From Brenneria populi (GTDB taxonomy: Bacteria > Pseudomonadota > Gammaproteobacteria > Enterobacterales > Enterobacteriaceae), in the NCBI RefSeq assembly GCF_036016195.1, contig NZ_JAYWTM010000001.1, positions 682,001 through 746,000 of the forward strand: a stretch of 64,000 bases of DNA, read 5' to 3'. Shown in pieces: positions 16,550 to 25,635 of this stretch. The stretch's first letter is position 1. Each line of letters opens with the position of its first letter. The position numbers were made by a program, and so were the translations under genes. Under the pieces are notes generated by a model. It worked only from the letters and a program-made list of their open reading frames with translations, had not been told where the DNA came from and ran no database searches.

Positions 16550-19240
16550 ATGCCCGTAACAAATCTTGCTGAACTTAACGCACTGGTCGAAAGAGTAAAA
16601 AAGGCGCAGAGTGAATTCGCCAATTATACTCAAGAGCAAGTCGACAAAATCTTCCGGGCTGCCGCGTTAGCGGCTTCAGACGCCCGCATTCCGTTGGCGA
16701 AGATGGCGGTCGCTGAATCCGGAATGGGGATTGTGGAAGATAAAGTGATTAAAAACCACTTCGCTTCCGAATACATTTACAATGCCTACCAGGATGAAAA
16801 GACCTGCGGCGTTCTCTCCACCGACGATACCTTCGGCACTATCACCATCGCCGAGCCTATCGGTCTGATCTGCGGTATCGTTCCAACCACCAACCCGACA
16901 TCCACCGCGATTTTCAAAGCGTTAATCAGCCTGAAAACGCGTAACGGCATCATCTTTTCTCCGCACCCGCGGGCGAAAAATGCCACCAACAAAGCCGCAG
17001 ACATCGTTTTACAAGCCGCGATCGCCGCCGGCGCGCCGAAAGACATCATCGGCTGGATCGATCAACCCTCCGTTGAGCTGTCCAATCAGCTAATGCATCA
17101 CCCGGATATCAACCTGATTCTGGCGACGGGCGGCCCGGGCATGGTAAAAGCCGCTTACAGCTCCGGTAAACCGGCAATCGGCGTAGGCGCGGGCAACACG
17201 CCGGTGGTTATCGACGAAACCGCCGACATCAAACGCGCGGTGGCGTCAATCCTGATGTCAAAAACCTTTGATAACGGCGTAATTTGCGCGTCGGAACAGT
17301 CAGTGGTCGTCGTCGACAGCGTTTATAACGCCGTACGTGAACGTTTCGCCTCGCACGGCGCTTACATGCTTAAGGGCAAAGAGCTCCAGGCGGTACAGGG
17401 CATTTTGTTGAAGAATGGCGCGTTAAACGCCGCTATCGTGGGTCAGCCCGCGGCGAAAATCGCCGAACTGGCCGGCATCAGCGTTCCTGCGAAGACCAAG
17501 GTGCTGATTGGCGAAGTGACCGATATCGACGATTCCGAACCTTTTGCGCATGAAAAATTGTCGCCGACGCTGGCAATGTACCGCGCCGCCGATTTTAACG
17601 ACGCCGTCCTCAAAGCGGAAAAACTGGTGGCGATGGGCGGTATCGGCCACACATCCTGCCTGTATACCGATCAGGATAACCAGCCGGAACGTGTCGCCCA
17701 TTTCGGCCACATGATGAAAACCTCCCGTATCTTGATCAACACGCCTGCTTCGCAAGGCGGTATCGGCGACCTGTATAACTTCAAACTCGCCCCTTCACTG
17801 ACGCTGGGCTGCGGTTCCTGGGGTGGCAACTCCATCTCGGAAAACGTCGGTCCTAAGCACCTGATCAACAAGAAAACGGTAGCTAAGCGAGCAGAAAATA
17901 TGTTGTGGCATAAACTTCCCAAATCAATCTATTTCCGTCGCGGCTCACTGCCTGTCGCACTTGAAGAAGTCGCCTCCGACGGAGCAAAACGCGCATTCAT
18001 CGTAACCGACCGCTTCCTGTTCAATAACGGTTATGTCGACCAGATCACCGACGTATTGAAACGCCAGGGATTGGAAACCGAAGTCTTCTTCGAAGTTGAA
18101 GCGGACCCCACGCTGAGCATCGTGCGCAAAGGCGCGGAGCAGATGAACTCCTTCAAACCGGATATCATCATCGCGCTGGGCGGCGGCTCCCCGATGGATG
18201 CGGCGAAAATCATGTGGGTCATGTACGAACATCCTGAAACCCACTTCGAAGAACTGGCGCTGCGCTTTATGGATATCCGTAAACGTATCTACAAATTCCC
18301 GAAAATGGGCGTAAAAGCGAAAATGATCGCCGTTACGACAACATCGGGCACCGGTTCCGAAGTGACGCCGTTCGCTGTGGTGACCGACGATGCGACCGGT
18401 CAGAAATATCCGCTGGCCGACTATGCCTTGACGCCGGATATGGCGATTGTCGACGCGAATCTGGTTATGAATATGCCGAAATCGCTGTGCGCCTTTGGCG
18501 GTCTGGATGCGGTAACCCACGCGCTGGAAGCCTATGTCTCCGTACTGGCGAATGAATACTCCGACGGTCAGGCTCTTCAGGCGGTGAAACTGCTGAAAGA
18601 AAACCTGCCCGCCAGCTATCATGAAGGGGCCAAGAACCCGGTCGCCCGTGAACGCGTCCACAACGCCGCCACTATCGCTGGTATCGCGTTTGCCAACGCC
18701 TTCCTCGGCGTCTGCCACTCTATGGCGCACAAGCTGGGCTCAGAGTTCCATATTCCTCACGGTCTGGCGAATGCGATGTTGATTGCCAACGTTATCCGCT
18801 ATAACGCCAACGATAATCCGACCAAGCAAACCACGTTCAGCCAATACGACCGTCCGCAGGCCCGTCGTCGTTACGCCGAAGTCGCCGACCACCTGGGGCT
18901 GACCGCGCCAAGCGATCGCACCGCGCAGAAAATTGAGAAACTGCTGAACTGGTTGGAAGAGATCAAGGCCGATCTGGGCATTCCGACCTCTATCCGTGAG
19001 GCCGGCGTACAGGAAGCCGACTTCCTGGCGAAAGTGGACAAACTGTCTGAAGATGCGTTTGATGACCAGTGTACCGGCGCTAACCCGCGTTATCCGCTGA
19101 TTTCAGAGCTGAAGCAAATCCTGCTGGATACATACTACGGACGTAAGTACTCTGAAAACGCCGCTAAGGAAGAGACGGTCGAAGCCGCCGCTGAGCCGGC
19201 GGCAAAACCGGCGAAGCATGCAAAGAAAGTGACCAACTAA
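16550..19240 (+). CDS. adhE: Bifunctional acetaldehyde-CoA/alcohol dehydrogenase AdhE
   Basis: AdhE converts acetyl-CoA to ethanol in two NADH-dependent steps during fermentation and forms spirosomes. The 896-aa protein has an N-terminal aldehyde dehydrogenase domain with the catalytic Cys246 in NGVICASEQSVVVVD. After a linker comes a C-terminal iron-dependent alcohol dehydrogenase with GGGSPMDAAK, TTTSGTGSEVTPFAVVTD and the metal-ligand region GICHSMAH-like (GVCHSMAHKLGSEFHIPHGL). The tail is rich in Ala, Glu and Lys. AGGAG precedes the ATG. The upstream 540 bp form a long leader, as in E. coli. Confidence 0.98.
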   Translation: MPVTNLAELNALVERVKKAQSEFANYTQEQVDKIFRAAALAASDARIPLAKMAVAESGMGIVEDKVIKNHFASEYIYNAYQDEKTCGVLSTDDTFGTITIAEPIGLICGIVPTTNPTSTAIFKALISLKTRNGIIFSPHPRAKNATNKAADIVLQAAIAAGAPKDIIGWIDQPSVELSNQLMHHPDINLILATGGPGMVKAAYSSGKPAIGVGAGNTPVVIDETADIKRAVASILMSKTFDNGVICASEQSVVVVDSVYNAVRERFASHGAYMLKGKELQAVQGILLKNGALNAAIVGQPAAKIAELAGISVPAKTKVLIGEVTDIDDSEPFAHEKLSPTLAMYRAADFNDAVLKAEKLVAMGGIGHTSCLYTDQDNQPERVAHFGHMMKTSRILINTPASQGGIGDLYNFKLAPSLTLGCGSWGGNSISENVGPKHLINKKTVAKRAENMLWHKLPKSIYFRRGSLPVALEEVASDGAKRAFIVTDRFLFNNGYVDQITDVLKRQGLETEVFFEVEADPTLSIVRKGAEQMNSFKPDIIIALGGGSPMDAAKIMWVMYEHPETHFEELALRFMDIRKRIYKFPKMGVKAKMIAVTTTSGTGSEVTPFAVVTDDATGQKYPLADYALTPDMAIVDANLVMNMPKSLCAFGGLDAVTHALEAYVSVLANEYSDGQALQAVKLLKENLPASYHEGAKNPVARERVHNAATIAGIAFANAFLGVCHSMAHKLGSEFHIPHGLANAMLIANVIRYNANDNPTKQTTFSQYDRPQARRRYAEVADHLGLTAPSDRTAQKIEKLLNWLEEIKADLGIPTSIREAGVQEADFLAKVDKLSEDAFDDQCTGANPRYPLISELKQILLDTYYGRKYSENAAKEETVEAAAEPAAKPAKHAKKVTN

Positions 19241-19295
19241 GCATCCTGAAATAACGGCCTCGGCAGAGGCCGTTTACGCCGGGAAGCACCTCTCC

Positions 19296-19328
19296 GCCCC
19301 GCCGGGTTATCCGGCGGGGCATTTTTTT
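19296..19328 (+). terminator. adhE terminator
   Basis: GCCCCGCCGG-GTTAT-CCGGCGGGGC is a 10-bp GC-rich stem followed by ATTTTTTTA, a strong intrinsic terminator 55 bp after the adhE stop. A second hairpin (AACGGCCTC-GGCA-GAGGCCGTT, 19252-19273) lies before it. Between 19329 and 19614 I see no gene. Confidence 0.9.
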
Positions 19329-19614
19329 ATCTTACGAAAAACCGGCGCTGCCCGGCGAAGTCGCCGGCGGCTCAAGGTTACGGGCGCAACCGGCGTGCGT
19401 CGCGCGCCCTTCCCGCGAAAAGCGGATTTATCCATACCGCTTACGATATAACGCCCTGACGGCCTCACCAGGCGCCGATAAGCCACGACGCACATTATCT
19501 TCATCGATACCGCGCTTTATTGCTCATAGCCGTCACGACACGGATTAGCCGCTATTTCGCACCGGCCGGCTTACGGCGGCCCGGCGTCATAAAGACGGAT
19601 AAGCCCAATATGGG

Positions 19615-19727
19615 TAATGCCGTTCACTTAAGCCGGTTTTTAGGGGAAACACCGGGGAGGTTCCCGTAGGGACGCCTCACCCCCGGTGGTCGCCCCGTGT
19701 ATCTCGATGCTTAAACGATCGGCATTA
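19615..19727. repeat. Dispersed 113-bp element with terminal inverted repeats (copy 1)
   Basis: It begins TAATGCCGTTCACTTAAGCC and ends GCTTAAACGATCGGCATTA, so the ends are imperfect inverted repeats (TAATGCCG at both). The interior has GGGACGCCTCACCCCCGGTG and other hairpin-forming parts. It is nearly identical, in inverted orientation, to 48600-48710. No protein is encoded. It looks like a non-autonomous MITE-type or REP-like element. Confidence 0.78.
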
Positions 19728-19880
19728 AATACGGATTGGGCGCCTTTCCATGTCTGATAATTCTATTACCGTGGATAGATCCGTTCGCATAAGATTGAAA
19801 TTAGGCCGCGAAAGGGCTCGGCCAGAAAATGCGCCGCCTTAAGCGGCTTCTAAGGAATTTATCTGTTCCGCTCGGCCTTT

Positions 19881-20477
19881 TTATTCGGTTTCGCTCCTGA
19901 CTAAACCTAGCGCCGTTTTATAATGCTTCCGGCAAACGGAGATATAATGTTCATTACCGCCGATAACCACCTGATCCCCTTCTTGCAAAGGATTTCCCGC
20001 AGGGTCCAAGCGTAATACGCAGTTGGCTTTCCGGCCGCAATGACACACGGTTTTAAGCTCGACCAGCTTATCCGCCCAGGCTAATAAATAGTGGCTGCCG
20101 GAAAACAATTCGCCGCGAAAATCCGTTCGCAAACCGTAACACAATACCGGGATATCTAATTGGTCCACCACGTCAGAGAGTTCGCTGATTTGTTCGCGGG
20201 TTAAGAACTGGCATTCATCAATTAATACACAGTGAATAGGCTGGCGACGGTGCTCTTTAGCCAGCAACCTAAATAGGTCCGTCTGCTGATTAAACAAGCG
20301 CGCCGGCGCGGAAAGGCCAATCCGTGAGCTGACGACCCCAACGCCATATCGAGTATCTATTTCCGCAGTAAAAATCACCGTTCTCATACCGCGTTCCTGG
20401 TAGTTATATGATGACTGCAACAGTGCGGTGGATTTCCCTGCGTTCATTGCCGAATAATAAAAATAAAGTTGCGCCAT
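19881..20477 (-). CDS. tdk: Thymidine kinase
   Basis: Type II thymidine kinase (198 aa; E. coli 205) that phosphorylates thymidine and deoxyuridine for salvage. It starts MAQLYFYYSAMNAGKSTALL with the P-loop. The DECQFL motif (Walker B) and zinc-binding cysteines in CHCGRKANC and near VCRKHYK follow. I chose the ATG at 20475-20477 because it matches the family exactly; upstream in-frame codons add unrelated residues. The C-terminus is shorter than in E. coli. Confidence 0.95.
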   Translation of the reverse strand: MAQLYFYYSAMNAGKSTALLQSSYNYQERGMRTVIFTAEIDTRYGVGVVSSRIGLSAPARLFNQQTDLFRLLAKEHRRQPIHCVLIDECQFLTREQISELSDVVDQLDIPVLCYGLRTDFRGELFSGSHYLLAWADKLVELKTVCHCGRKANCVLRLDPAGNPLQEGDQVVIGGNEHYISVCRKHYKTALGLVRSETE

Positions 20478-20502
20478 AACCCGAGGCTCCCAAAACCAGG
20501 CG

Positions 20503-20762
20503 ATACCCGTCATATTTCAAGCTGCAGACGCGCGGTTCGCGTTACTCGGCCTATCCCTGCCCCTTTATGGCGCCGCCCGAATCACTCGCACGTAAGCGCA
20601 TCGGGATGCATGAGTGGCGTTCTGGCTTTCGCCGCGGCGGGCAAATTATCTTGCCTAGCCAGGCGGCTTAATAACTGCGCCTCGCCCGTTAAGGGCCGAT
20701 GCCTTGCGTCGTTCCACCGGATAACATTTTGTCCTGCAACTCGAATTATTTAGGATATATAT
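20503..20762. repeat. ERIC-ended repeat upstream of tdk
   Basis: It starts ATACCCGTCATATTTCAAGC and ends TGCAACTCGAATTATTTAGG, the inverted pair of ERIC ends, but is about 260 bp long, twice the normal size. The interior includes TATCCCTGCCCCTTTATGGC and a segment with GTTAAGGGCCGATGCC. It begins 26 bp upstream of the tdk start and therefore lies in its promoter or leader. Between 20763 and 21118, upstream of hns, the DNA is AT-rich and shows only promoter-like sequence. Confidence 0.65.
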
Positions 20763-21118
20763 ATCATGTATAAGGTAAGCGTTATTGTAACAACGCCCCA
20801 TTAGGCCGCGCAATGGCTATTAGTTGTGCAAAATCACCAAGTTTCATCTATTGATAGCGCAATATGGATATAATCATTCCTTATAACATTGGGCTGCGTC
20901 ACAATATCTTATCAGCGGCGCCGGCGCTGGGAAAATGACGGGTTAAATGTATTTCTTTTCGGGATGTCCGTATTTATATTCATGCGACATGACATGTGAT
21001 ATCCGTTTTAAAAATGATATTTTTTAACAAACTTACAAATTTGACTATTGCAGAAAAGAAAATAGCACTCTATTATCACACTACACGCCATCAATAATAT
21101 AAATTTGAGATTATCACA

Positions 21119-21526
21119 ATGAGCGAAGCACTAAAGATTCTAAACAATATCCGTACGCTGCGCGCCCAGGCCAGGGAATGCAGTCTGGATACTTTGGAAG
21201 AAATGCTGGAAAAGCTGGAAGTCGTGGTAAATGAACGCCGCGAAGAAGAAAGCCAGGTTCAAGCTGAAGTTGAAGAACGTGCGCGTAAATTACAACAGTA
21301 CCGCGATATGCTGATTGCCGACGGTATTGATCCTAATGAACTATTACAGTCTTTGGGTTCCGTCAAATCAATAGGCAAAAGCAAACGAGCCGCCCGTCCT
21401 GCCAAATATCAATATACCGACGAAAACGGTGAAGTTAAAACTTGGACAGGCCAAGGCCGCACTCCGGCGGTAATCAAAAAAGCGATCGAAGAACAAGGCA
21501 AATCTTTAGACGATTTCTTGATCTGA
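21119..21526 (+). CDS. hns: Nucleoid-associated silencer H-NS
   Basis: H-NS (135 aa; E. coli 137) binds curved AT-rich DNA and silences horizontally acquired genes. The N-terminal coiled-coil oligomerisation region (about residues 1-65) starts MSEALKILNNIRTLRAQARE. A basic linker (about 82-95, SIGKSKRAARPAK) precedes the C-terminal DNA-binding domain with its AT-hook-like loop TWTGQGRTP at 108-116. The upstream region is AT-rich. A clear terminator follows. Confidence 0.97.
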   Translation: MSEALKILNNIRTLRAQARECSLDTLEEMLEKLEVVVNERREEESQVQAEVEERARKLQQYRDMLIADGIDPNELLQSLGSVKSIGKSKRAARPAKYQYTDENGEVKTWTGQGRTPAVIKKAIEEQGKSLDDFLI

Positions 21527-21554
21527 TCGATTTTTTAATAAAAAAATACAAGAT

Positions 21555-21586
21555 GCCCTTGATTTTTATCAAGGGCGTTTTTTTTG
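21555..21586 (+). terminator. hns terminator
   Basis: GCCCTTGA (21555-21562) pairs with TCAAGGGC (21569-21576), followed by GTTTTTTTT. A classical intrinsic terminator about 30 bp after the hns stop. Confidence 0.92.
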
Positions 21587-21656
21587 GAAAATAAACCCAA
21601 TGCAAGAAAAAAGCCATGCTCTCCGCCTCGGTAATAAAACAGAGAGCAAACTTTTC

Positions 21657-21821
21657 TATACTCTAAATAATTCGAGTTGCAGGACAAAAACGCTAAAGCG
21701 TTTTTGAACAGCGCTTGCGCTGACCCCGGAGGGGTGAGGCCATCAGGCCGAATCACGCGGCGGCCCCAACGGGGCGAGTAACAAAGCCAACGCACATGCA
21801 ACTTGAAGTATGACGAGTATA
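21657..21821. repeat. ERIC-ended repeat with variant core
   Basis: ERIC ends TATACTCTAAATAATTCGAG and AACTTGAAGTATGACGAGTA bracket a core unlike ERIC. The core holds the hairpin AAAAACGCTAAAGCGTTTTT, then AACAGCGCTTGCGCTG, CCCCGGAGGGGTGAGG and CATCAGGCCGAATCACGCGG. Total length 165 bp. It ends 5 bp before the galU stop on the minus strand, so it must form the galU 3' end. Confidence 0.8.
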
Positions 21822-21825
21822 AATA

Positions 21826-22734
21826 TTAATTTTTTTCTTCAACCGTTTCCTGTAGCCATTGCGTCAGCTGCGGCCCCAGGTTTTCATGGCGCATACCGTA
21901 TTCAACGAAGGCCTGCATATAGCCAAGTTTATTGCCGCAGTCATGGCTGACGCCTTTTAAGTGGTAGGCTTCCACCGTCTCTTTTTCCATTAACATCGCG
22001 ATAGCGTCTGTTAACTGAATTTCATTACCCGCTCCCGGGGGCGTTTTTTCCAGCAGCGACCAAATTCCGGCGGACAGAACATAGCGGCCGACAACGGCGA
22101 GATTAGAAGGCGCCTCGGACGCTTTCGGCTTCTCTACCACCCCAACCATCGGCGCGCTATCGCCCGGCTTTAACGCCGCACCCTGGCAGTCGACGACGCC
22201 ATAGCTGCTGACATTATCGACGGGCTCAACCATAATCTGGCTATGGCCCGTTTCAGAGAAACGATGCAGCATTTCGCTTAGGTTGTCTTTTTTCAGGTCG
22301 GATTTATATTCATCAATAATCACGTCGGGCAAAATAACGGCGACGGGTTCATCCCCGACCAATGGATGGGCGCACAATACCGCATGGCCTAAGCCTTTCG
22401 CCAATCCCTGCCGCACCTGCATAATGGTAACGTGTTTCGGGCAGATGGATTGCACCTCTTCCAGCAGTTGGCGCTTAACGCGTTTTTCCAGCATGGCTTC
22501 CAGCTCAAAGCTGGTATCAAAATGGTTTTCGATAGAGTTTTTAGATGAGTGCGTAACCAAAATGATTTCATTGATCCCGGCGGCGATACACTCATTGACA
22601 ACATATTGGATCAGCGGTTTGTCAACCAGCGGGAGCATCTCTTTAGGAATTGCTTTCGTAGCGGGCAACATACGCGTTCCCAACCCGGCAACGGGAATAA
22701 CCGCTTTTTTAACTTTTTTATTCACAATCGACAT
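21826..22734 (-). CDS. galU: UTP-glucose-1-phosphate uridylyltransferase GalU
   Basis: GalU makes UDP-glucose from UTP and glucose-1-phosphate for lipopolysaccharide, trehalose and capsule synthesis. The 302 aa equal the E. coli length. The nucleotide-binding motif VIPVAGLGTRMLPATKAIPK is at about residue 12. VDKPLIQYVVNE, ILPDVIIDEY and MVGVVEKPK follow. The ATG at 22732-22734 is preceded by AGAGG at 6 bp. It is a single-gene unit convergent with hns. Confidence 0.97.
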   Translation of the reverse strand: MSIVNKKVKKAVIPVAGLGTRMLPATKAIPKEMLPLVDKPLIQYVVNECIAAGINEIILVTHSSKNSIENHFDTSFELEAMLEKRVKRQLLEEVQSICPKHVTIMQVRQGLAKGLGHAVLCAHPLVGDEPVAVILPDVIIDEYKSDLKKDNLSEMLHRFSETGHSQIMVEPVDNVSSYGVVDCQGAALKPGDSAPMVGVVEKPKASEAPSNLAVVGRYVLSAGIWSLLEKTPPGAGNEIQLTDAIAMLMEKETVEAYHLKGVSHDCGNKLGYMQAFVEYGMRHENLGPQLTQWLQETVEEKN

Positions 22735-22937
22735 AAACAACCTCTTATATATCGTTCAAATAATGAACTTTTAATTGTCTGGTCTAAAAACCGGATGAGT
22801 ATACCAGTTTAACGCGGCCACGCCTGTCCAACGCCTCAGCCCAATAAAAATTAAGACGATCGCTCAATCATAGGAAATAAAGAATAATAACGGAAGGAGA
22901 ACGCCGCCAGACAAGGGATATTACCCCAGCTATCGGA

Positions 22938-23954
22938 CTATTCTGTAGAAAGCATCAGACGCAAGCGGCCGCCGCCCCCCCAAATCTGGCATTGCCAGGC
23001 GTCGCAATCATGATTTAACTGTCTCAGATAAGCGTCATCAAGCGTGCCTAACGGTACGCCGCTATTCAGGGCAATCTGATTTTCATTAACATTTAATGTC
23101 GCATTTAAACCGGCGGAAATCAGTATCAGCCGTTTTAATTCACGGTGATAATAACCGACCAGCAACGGAAAACGCCCCTCCAGACTTGCCTGGCGCAATA
23201 GCTGGTTGACCTGTTTTAATAAAAGCGGCAAATGGGGCAGCCGGTGCTGCTGGTTTGCCATATGCTCCTGCAAAACGCTATTGAACAATGTGCGTAACAA
23301 TAGCGCCGCCAGCGTTCCGTTATTATTCACGGCCTGAGTAACGTCGAGGCAATAAAAAGCCAGATCGTTTTCGGAAAGCGCGGCAATATCCAAAACCAAC
23401 CCCGGCTGTTCGGCAACGGTAAGCTGCCGGTAATTGATCCGACATCGCGCAAGCGTTTGCTGAACCGGCGGCTGTAACTGCGCCAGAAGTTTTACCACCG
23501 CCTCCGGAGATTGATTCAGGGAGTCCATATCCTGCATTAATTGCTCCATCTCGTTAACCGGAGAAGTGAACATATCCGGGTAGAGGCACGACATCACCGA
23601 CTCGCGCAGCCGGCTATAGTCACGGATCGGCTTGAGCAGCACATCCTGAACGCCAAGGCGCAAAACTTTCGCCACGTCGGCCATCTGGCTGGTCGCGGAT
23701 ATCACCAGTATCGGAGTATCGTTATCTTTTAAACGCAGGCGTTCGAGAAACTCGATCCCGCCCATCATCGGCATTTTCAGATCGCAGATAATCAAATCCG
23801 GGCTATGGCGTTCGAGAATGCTTAATCCTTCCAGCCCATGCATCGCTTCCAGAGTTGAAGCGCCAAGCGAAATCAGATAACCGGAAAGCACTGAGCGGAA
23901 AACAGCCTCATCCTCGATAATCAACACCTGTTTCCCCGCCAATGGTTGTTCCAT
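22938..23954 (-). CDS. rssB: RpoS adaptor and response regulator RssB
   Basis: RssB delivers the stationary-phase sigma factor RpoS to the ClpXP protease. The 338-aa protein has an N-terminal receiver domain with the acidic pair ED and the phosphorylatable Asp58 in LIICDLKMP. A C-terminal PP2C-like pseudophosphatase domain contains LVLDIAALSENDLAFYCLD and GFPLLVGYYHRELKRL-like (GRFPLLVGYYHREL). I chose the ATG at 23952-23954, after AAGGGGGG, because it puts the Asp at position 58 as in E. coli. It is downstream of rssA. Confidence 0.94.
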   Translation of the reverse strand: MEQPLAGKQVLIIEDEAVFRSVLSGYLISLGASTLEAMHGLEGLSILERHSPDLIICDLKMPMMGGIEFLERLRLKDNDTPILVISATSQMADVAKVLRLGVQDVLLKPIRDYSRLRESVMSCLYPDMFTSPVNEMEQLMQDMDSLNQSPEAVVKLLAQLQPPVQQTLARCRINYRQLTVAEQPGLVLDIAALSENDLAFYCLDVTQAVNNNGTLAALLLRTLFNSVLQEHMANQQHRLPHLPLLLKQVNQLLRQASLEGRFPLLVGYYHRELKRLILISAGLNATLNVNENQIALNSGVPLGTLDDAYLRQLNHDCDAWQCQIWGGGGRLRLMLSTE

Positions 23955-24037
23955 CAATCCCCCCTTACCCTCAAACGCTTAATATTCAGATTTGTCTTAT
24001 CGCCTGTGCGCGCTCGCGGTCTCCAGCACCGCATTCC

Positions 24038-24946
24038 TTAACGCGTTCTATTTACCAGTGGTAACAACTCATCACGTTTTTTTTCCACCGCCTGACGCCC
24101 GGCGGCAATCGTCTCCTGCGCCCGGTGAAAATCCAGCGTGGCTATCTGCGGACAATAGGGCTGTACCAGCACATCCGGCGGATCTCCCGCCATTCTCGTC
24201 ATCTTCAATCTGTTTTCAAGGATATGAATCGACGTACTCATGATCTCCATCGCCGTTGGCGACACCTCCGCCTGCCGACGCAACCCCCGCGACAAACGCC
24301 TGCGGATCTTACGCCGCCAGTCATCTGAGTCCTGCTCCACCTCAGGTGCGGGCGCCGTGGGCTTAATTGATAATAAGTCATGGTGGTTGAGGCTGGCGTC
24401 GTGCTGCAGATCAACCGCGATCACCACATCCGCGCCCATAGCCCGCGCCAGCGATACCGGCACCGGATTCACCACCGCGCCGTCCACCAGCCAGTAGCCA
24501 TTAAACCATACGGGAGAGAGCAAACCGGGAATACTGCAAGAAGCCCGAATAGACTGATGCAGATCTCCCTCGGTCAGCCAAAGTTCGCGCCCGGTGCTCA
24601 GGTTGGTCGCCACTACGCCATATTTAATCGCACAATCTTCTATTTGTTTTGTTCTTAACAGATTTTTTACGCTATTGAATACCCTGTCGCCCCGCAACAG
24701 GCCGCCGCGTTGCCAAGAGAGATCCATCAGACGGATAACATCCCAGTAGCCAAACCCGCTGACCCAGCGCTCCATGACATCCAACTGACGCGTCGCATAC
24801 GCCGCGCCGACCAGCGCGCCGACGGAGCACCCGGCCACGACGTCAATCTCAATGCCCAGCTCCGTTAGCGCGTTTATCACGCCGATGTGGGCCCACCCTT
24901 TCGCCGCACCAGAACTCAATGCCAAACCAATTTTTATCTGTCGCAT
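24038..24946 (-). CDS. rssA: Patatin-like phospholipase family protein RssA
   Basis: A predicted patatin-like serine hydrolase of 302 aa (E. coli 301). The oxyanion-hole-like GAAKGWAHIG near the start, the nucleophile motif GCSVG (GxSxG) at about residue 40 and the DGAVVNP Asp motif at about 160 complete the catalytic dyad. No physiological substrate is known. The ATG at 24944-24946, after GAGGTC, gives the family N-terminus MRQIKIGLAL. It precedes rssB by 80 bp, as in E. coli. Confidence 0.93.
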   Translation of the reverse strand: MRQIKIGLALSSGAAKGWAHIGVINALTELGIEIDVVAGCSVGALVGAAYATRQLDVMERWVSGFGYWDVIRLMDLSWQRGGLLRGDRVFNSVKNLLRTKQIEDCAIKYGVVATNLSTGRELWLTEGDLHQSIRASCSIPGLLSPVWFNGYWLVDGAVVNPVPVSLARAMGADVVIAVDLQHDASLNHHDLLSIKPTAPAPEVEQDSDDWRRKIRRRLSRGLRRQAEVSPTAMEIMSTSIHILENRLKMTRMAGDPPDVLVQPYCPQIATLDFHRAQETIAAGRQAVEKKRDELLPLVNRTR

Positions 24947-25078
24947 GGTTGACCTCATGTGTTTTCATTCTAGCGCACATTGCCACCTCCAGAGATTATT
25001 AGGTAACATATCGGCATCCTGATTCAGGATCCCACTATTATTTATCAATTTTTAATTAAATTTTATTCAGGAGAAGCT

Positions 25079-25546
25079 GTGCCGGAAATCTGCCCCTGTA
25101 ACAGTGGGTTACCCTATAGCTCGTGCTGCCAGCCCTATCTCGGCAACACCGTTGCGCCGCCCGACCCCGTTGCGTTGATGCGCTCCCGCTATACGGCTTA
25201 CGTTAAACACGACGTGGATTACCTGATAGCCACCTGGCATCCCGCCCATCAGCCGGAAAAATGGCGCGACTCGATTCAGGAAAGCTGCCTGGAGACGCGC
25301 TGGCAGGGGCTTAACATTTTGGCGGCCGCTCCGGGTGCGACGCCGGATGAAGGCTATGTGGAGTTCGCCGCCCGCTATACCGCCGCGACGGATGAACCAC
25401 AGGCTGGATTAATGCGCGAACGCTCACGCTTCCTTCGCCATCACAATCGCTGGTACTATATGGACGGCATCCATCTGCAAACCGGCAGAAATGAGCGCTG
25501 TCCGTGCGGTTCCGGCAAAAAATACAAAAAGTGCTGCGGACAGTAA
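25079..25546 (+). CDS. ychJ: SEC-C motif protein YchJ (UPF0225)
   Basis: A 155-aa protein with a zinc-binding SEC-C motif at each end: CPCNSGLPYSSCC near the N-terminus and CPCGSGKKYKKCCG at the C-terminus. The middle is an NTF2-like YchJ domain with LMRSRYTAYV and ERSRFLRHHNRWYYMDG. Such motifs can bind SecB or nucleic acids; the job of YchJ is unknown. It starts with GTG at 25079 after AGGAG. Divergent from rssA and upstream of purU. Confidence 0.92.
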   Translation: MPEICPCNSGLPYSSCCQPYLGNTVAPPDPVALMRSRYTAYVKHDVDYLIATWHPAHQPEKWRDSIQESCLETRWQGLNILAAAPGATPDEGYVEFAARYTAATDEPQAGLMRERSRFLRHHNRWYYMDGIHLQTGRNERCPCGSGKKYKKCCGQ

Positions 25547-25635
25547 AACAGAGATCGACCGCGGCGAATTCCGGCGCCGCGCAATATAAACAAACATACG
25601 TACGCTATTAAGTTTTGGACAGGATCCACACGCCC

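Noticed and set aside
16786..18730. Long minus-strand frames inside adhE, up to 261 codons
   Set aside because: adhE is unambiguous; the antisense frames follow from its codon bias and have no recognisable domains or ribosome sites.
19307..19504. 65-codon Arg-rich minus-strand frame between adhE and tdk
   Set aside because: It begins in GC-rich intergenic DNA next to the adhE terminator, lacks a ribosome site and looks like chance.
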